DNA of 30,976 nt from VGSZ01 sp044349155 (GTDB lineage Bacteria > Myxococcota > UBA727 > VGSZ01). The stretch is from assembly GCA_044349155.1 (NCBI GenBank), contig JBIKRQ010000022.1, positions 1 through 30,976 on the forward strand, in the 5' to 3' direction. Below the pieces are notes generated by a model. The model saw only the letters and a list, made by a program, of their open reading frames with translations, had not been told where the DNA came from and made no database searches. The position numbers and the translations under genes were made by a program. Below are positions 30,584 through 30,976 of this stretch, piece by piece. Position 1 is the first letter of the stretch, and each line of letters starts with the position of its first letter.

Positions 30584-30976
30584 CTACGGGGCCGCACACT
30601 CGACGGTGATTTCCGGCGCATCGATTGCCCCACCAATGGTGCATCTCTGGCCATTGGTGCAGCTGATCGAGCCCGCCCCGATGTGTTCAGCAATCACATC
30701 ACCAATGCAATCACAGCCATCGCATTGATCTCGTGCAACACACTCCTCCAAAATGGGGTCACCATCAGGGTTCAGCTGGTAGAGGCAGAACTCTGAGGCG
30801 GCATCGCAGCTGAGGCGATCGTCTGGGCAGGCGATTGCACCACCTTCACCTTCACCTTCACCTTCCCCTTCTCCTTCTCCTTCGCCTTCTCCTTCTCCTT
30901 CTCCTTCTCCTTCTCCTTCGCCTTCTCCTTCGCCTTCGCCTTCGCCTTCGCCTTCGCCTTCGCCTTCGCCTTCGCC
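30584..30976 (-). CDS. Surface protein C-terminus with long Gly-Glu linker (partial)
   Basis: The minus frame enters from the right edge and ends at TAG 30584-30586 (131 codons). The first 45 codons are Gly-Glu repeats; the last 85 residues form a small Cys-rich domain (ACPDDRLSCDAASEFCLYQL, ECVARDQCDGCDCIGDVIAE, CTNGQRC, VECAAP) with ten Cys, probably disulphide-bonded. Myxococcota often carry such Cys-rich domains on exported lipoproteins behind Gly-Glu linkers, so the missing N-terminus probably has a lipobox. Its lower GC and less biased codons differ from neighbours, as is common for surface proteins. Confidence 0.8.
   Translation of the reverse strand, partial: GEGEGEGEGEGEGEGEGEGEGEGEGEGEGEGEGEGEGEGEGEGEGGAIACPDDRLSCDAASEFCLYQLNPDGDPILEECVARDQCDGCDCIGDVIAEHIGAGSISCTNGQRCTIGGAIDAPEITVECAAP
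30842..30976 (-). repeat. Hexanucleotide repeat encoding (Gly-Glu)n
   Basis: At least 22 in-frame copies of a 6-bp unit (GGNGAA on the minus strand) run to the edge. Unit type is segmental: GGCGAA near the edge, GGAGAA in the middle, GGTGAA by the Cys-rich domain. That pattern indicates growth by slippage in steps. Confidence 0.95.

Noticed and set aside
29041..30693. 550-residue minus-strand open frame
   Set aside because: Antisense of the aldehyde dehydrogenase; Arg/His/Gln-rich and lacking a ribosome site.
1..30976. tRNA, rRNA, CRISPR array, transposase, integrase or attachment site
   Set aside because: None was recognised on either strand; repeats found are coding Gly-Glu tracts, a small tandem duplication and one intragenic protein repeat.

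Overview
The window is about 31 kb of GC-rich, gene-dense chromosome. Several traits together suggest a member of the Myxococcota or a close relative: two Hanks-type Ser/Thr kinases with one membrane span, an MglA-type GTPase beside a roadblock/LC7 protein, a RING-finger protein resembling the MXAN_6230/SCO0930 type, lipoproteins with long Gly-Glu linkers, and many small regulators. Nothing resembles an integrated element, CRISPR array, tRNA or rRNA. Core genes (rplM, rpsI, serS, ftsE, ftsX) show this is ordinary chromosome.

Layout. (1) 1-2420, minus: large RING protein with a TerD-like domain, cut by the left edge, preceded by an attenuator-like hairpin. (2) 2553-4162: LysR regulator divergent from a KptA RNA 2'-phosphotransferase. 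(3) 4104-6220, minus: PATAN/roadblock protein followed by an MglA-like GTPase, an mglBA-like pair that overlaps kptA tail to tail. (4) 6493-8647, plus: manganese exporter MntP, a phasin-like small protein and a FabG/PhaB-type reductase; the last two share a TTTGTGCAACTGCA operator, suggesting a polyhydroxyalkanoate regulon. (5) 8672-13320: a membrane Ser/Thr kinase divergent from a tightly packed ftsE-ftsX-envC operon for septal murein hydrolysis. (6) 13429-16486: a DUF1295 membrane protein, a broken lipoprotein gene and a CocE/NonD hydrolase. (7) 16544-19294: a zinc-finger/TPR membrane protein coupled to a Crp-like regulator, then a convergent alpha/beta-hydrolase lipoprotein. (8) 19412-22584: rplM-rpsI divergent from serS and a phosphopantetheinyl transferase. 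(9) 22661-25419: a second kinase and a small Ala-rich protein ending in two 36-residue LLHDI/GSGK repeats. (10) 25482-30516: cytochrome c lipoprotein, eutC and eutB on the minus strand; an outer-membrane beta-barrel and an aldehyde dehydrogenase on the plus strand, together resembling a minimal ethanolamine-to-acetate route without a microcompartment. (11) 30584-30976, minus: the C-terminal end of a Gly-Glu-linker surface protein cut by the right edge.

Function calls rest on motif recognition by eye. The most unusual items are the RING/TerD protein, the LLHDI-repeat protein, the PATAN-roadblock/GTPase pair with an internal start, and the shared operator around the phasin-like gene.
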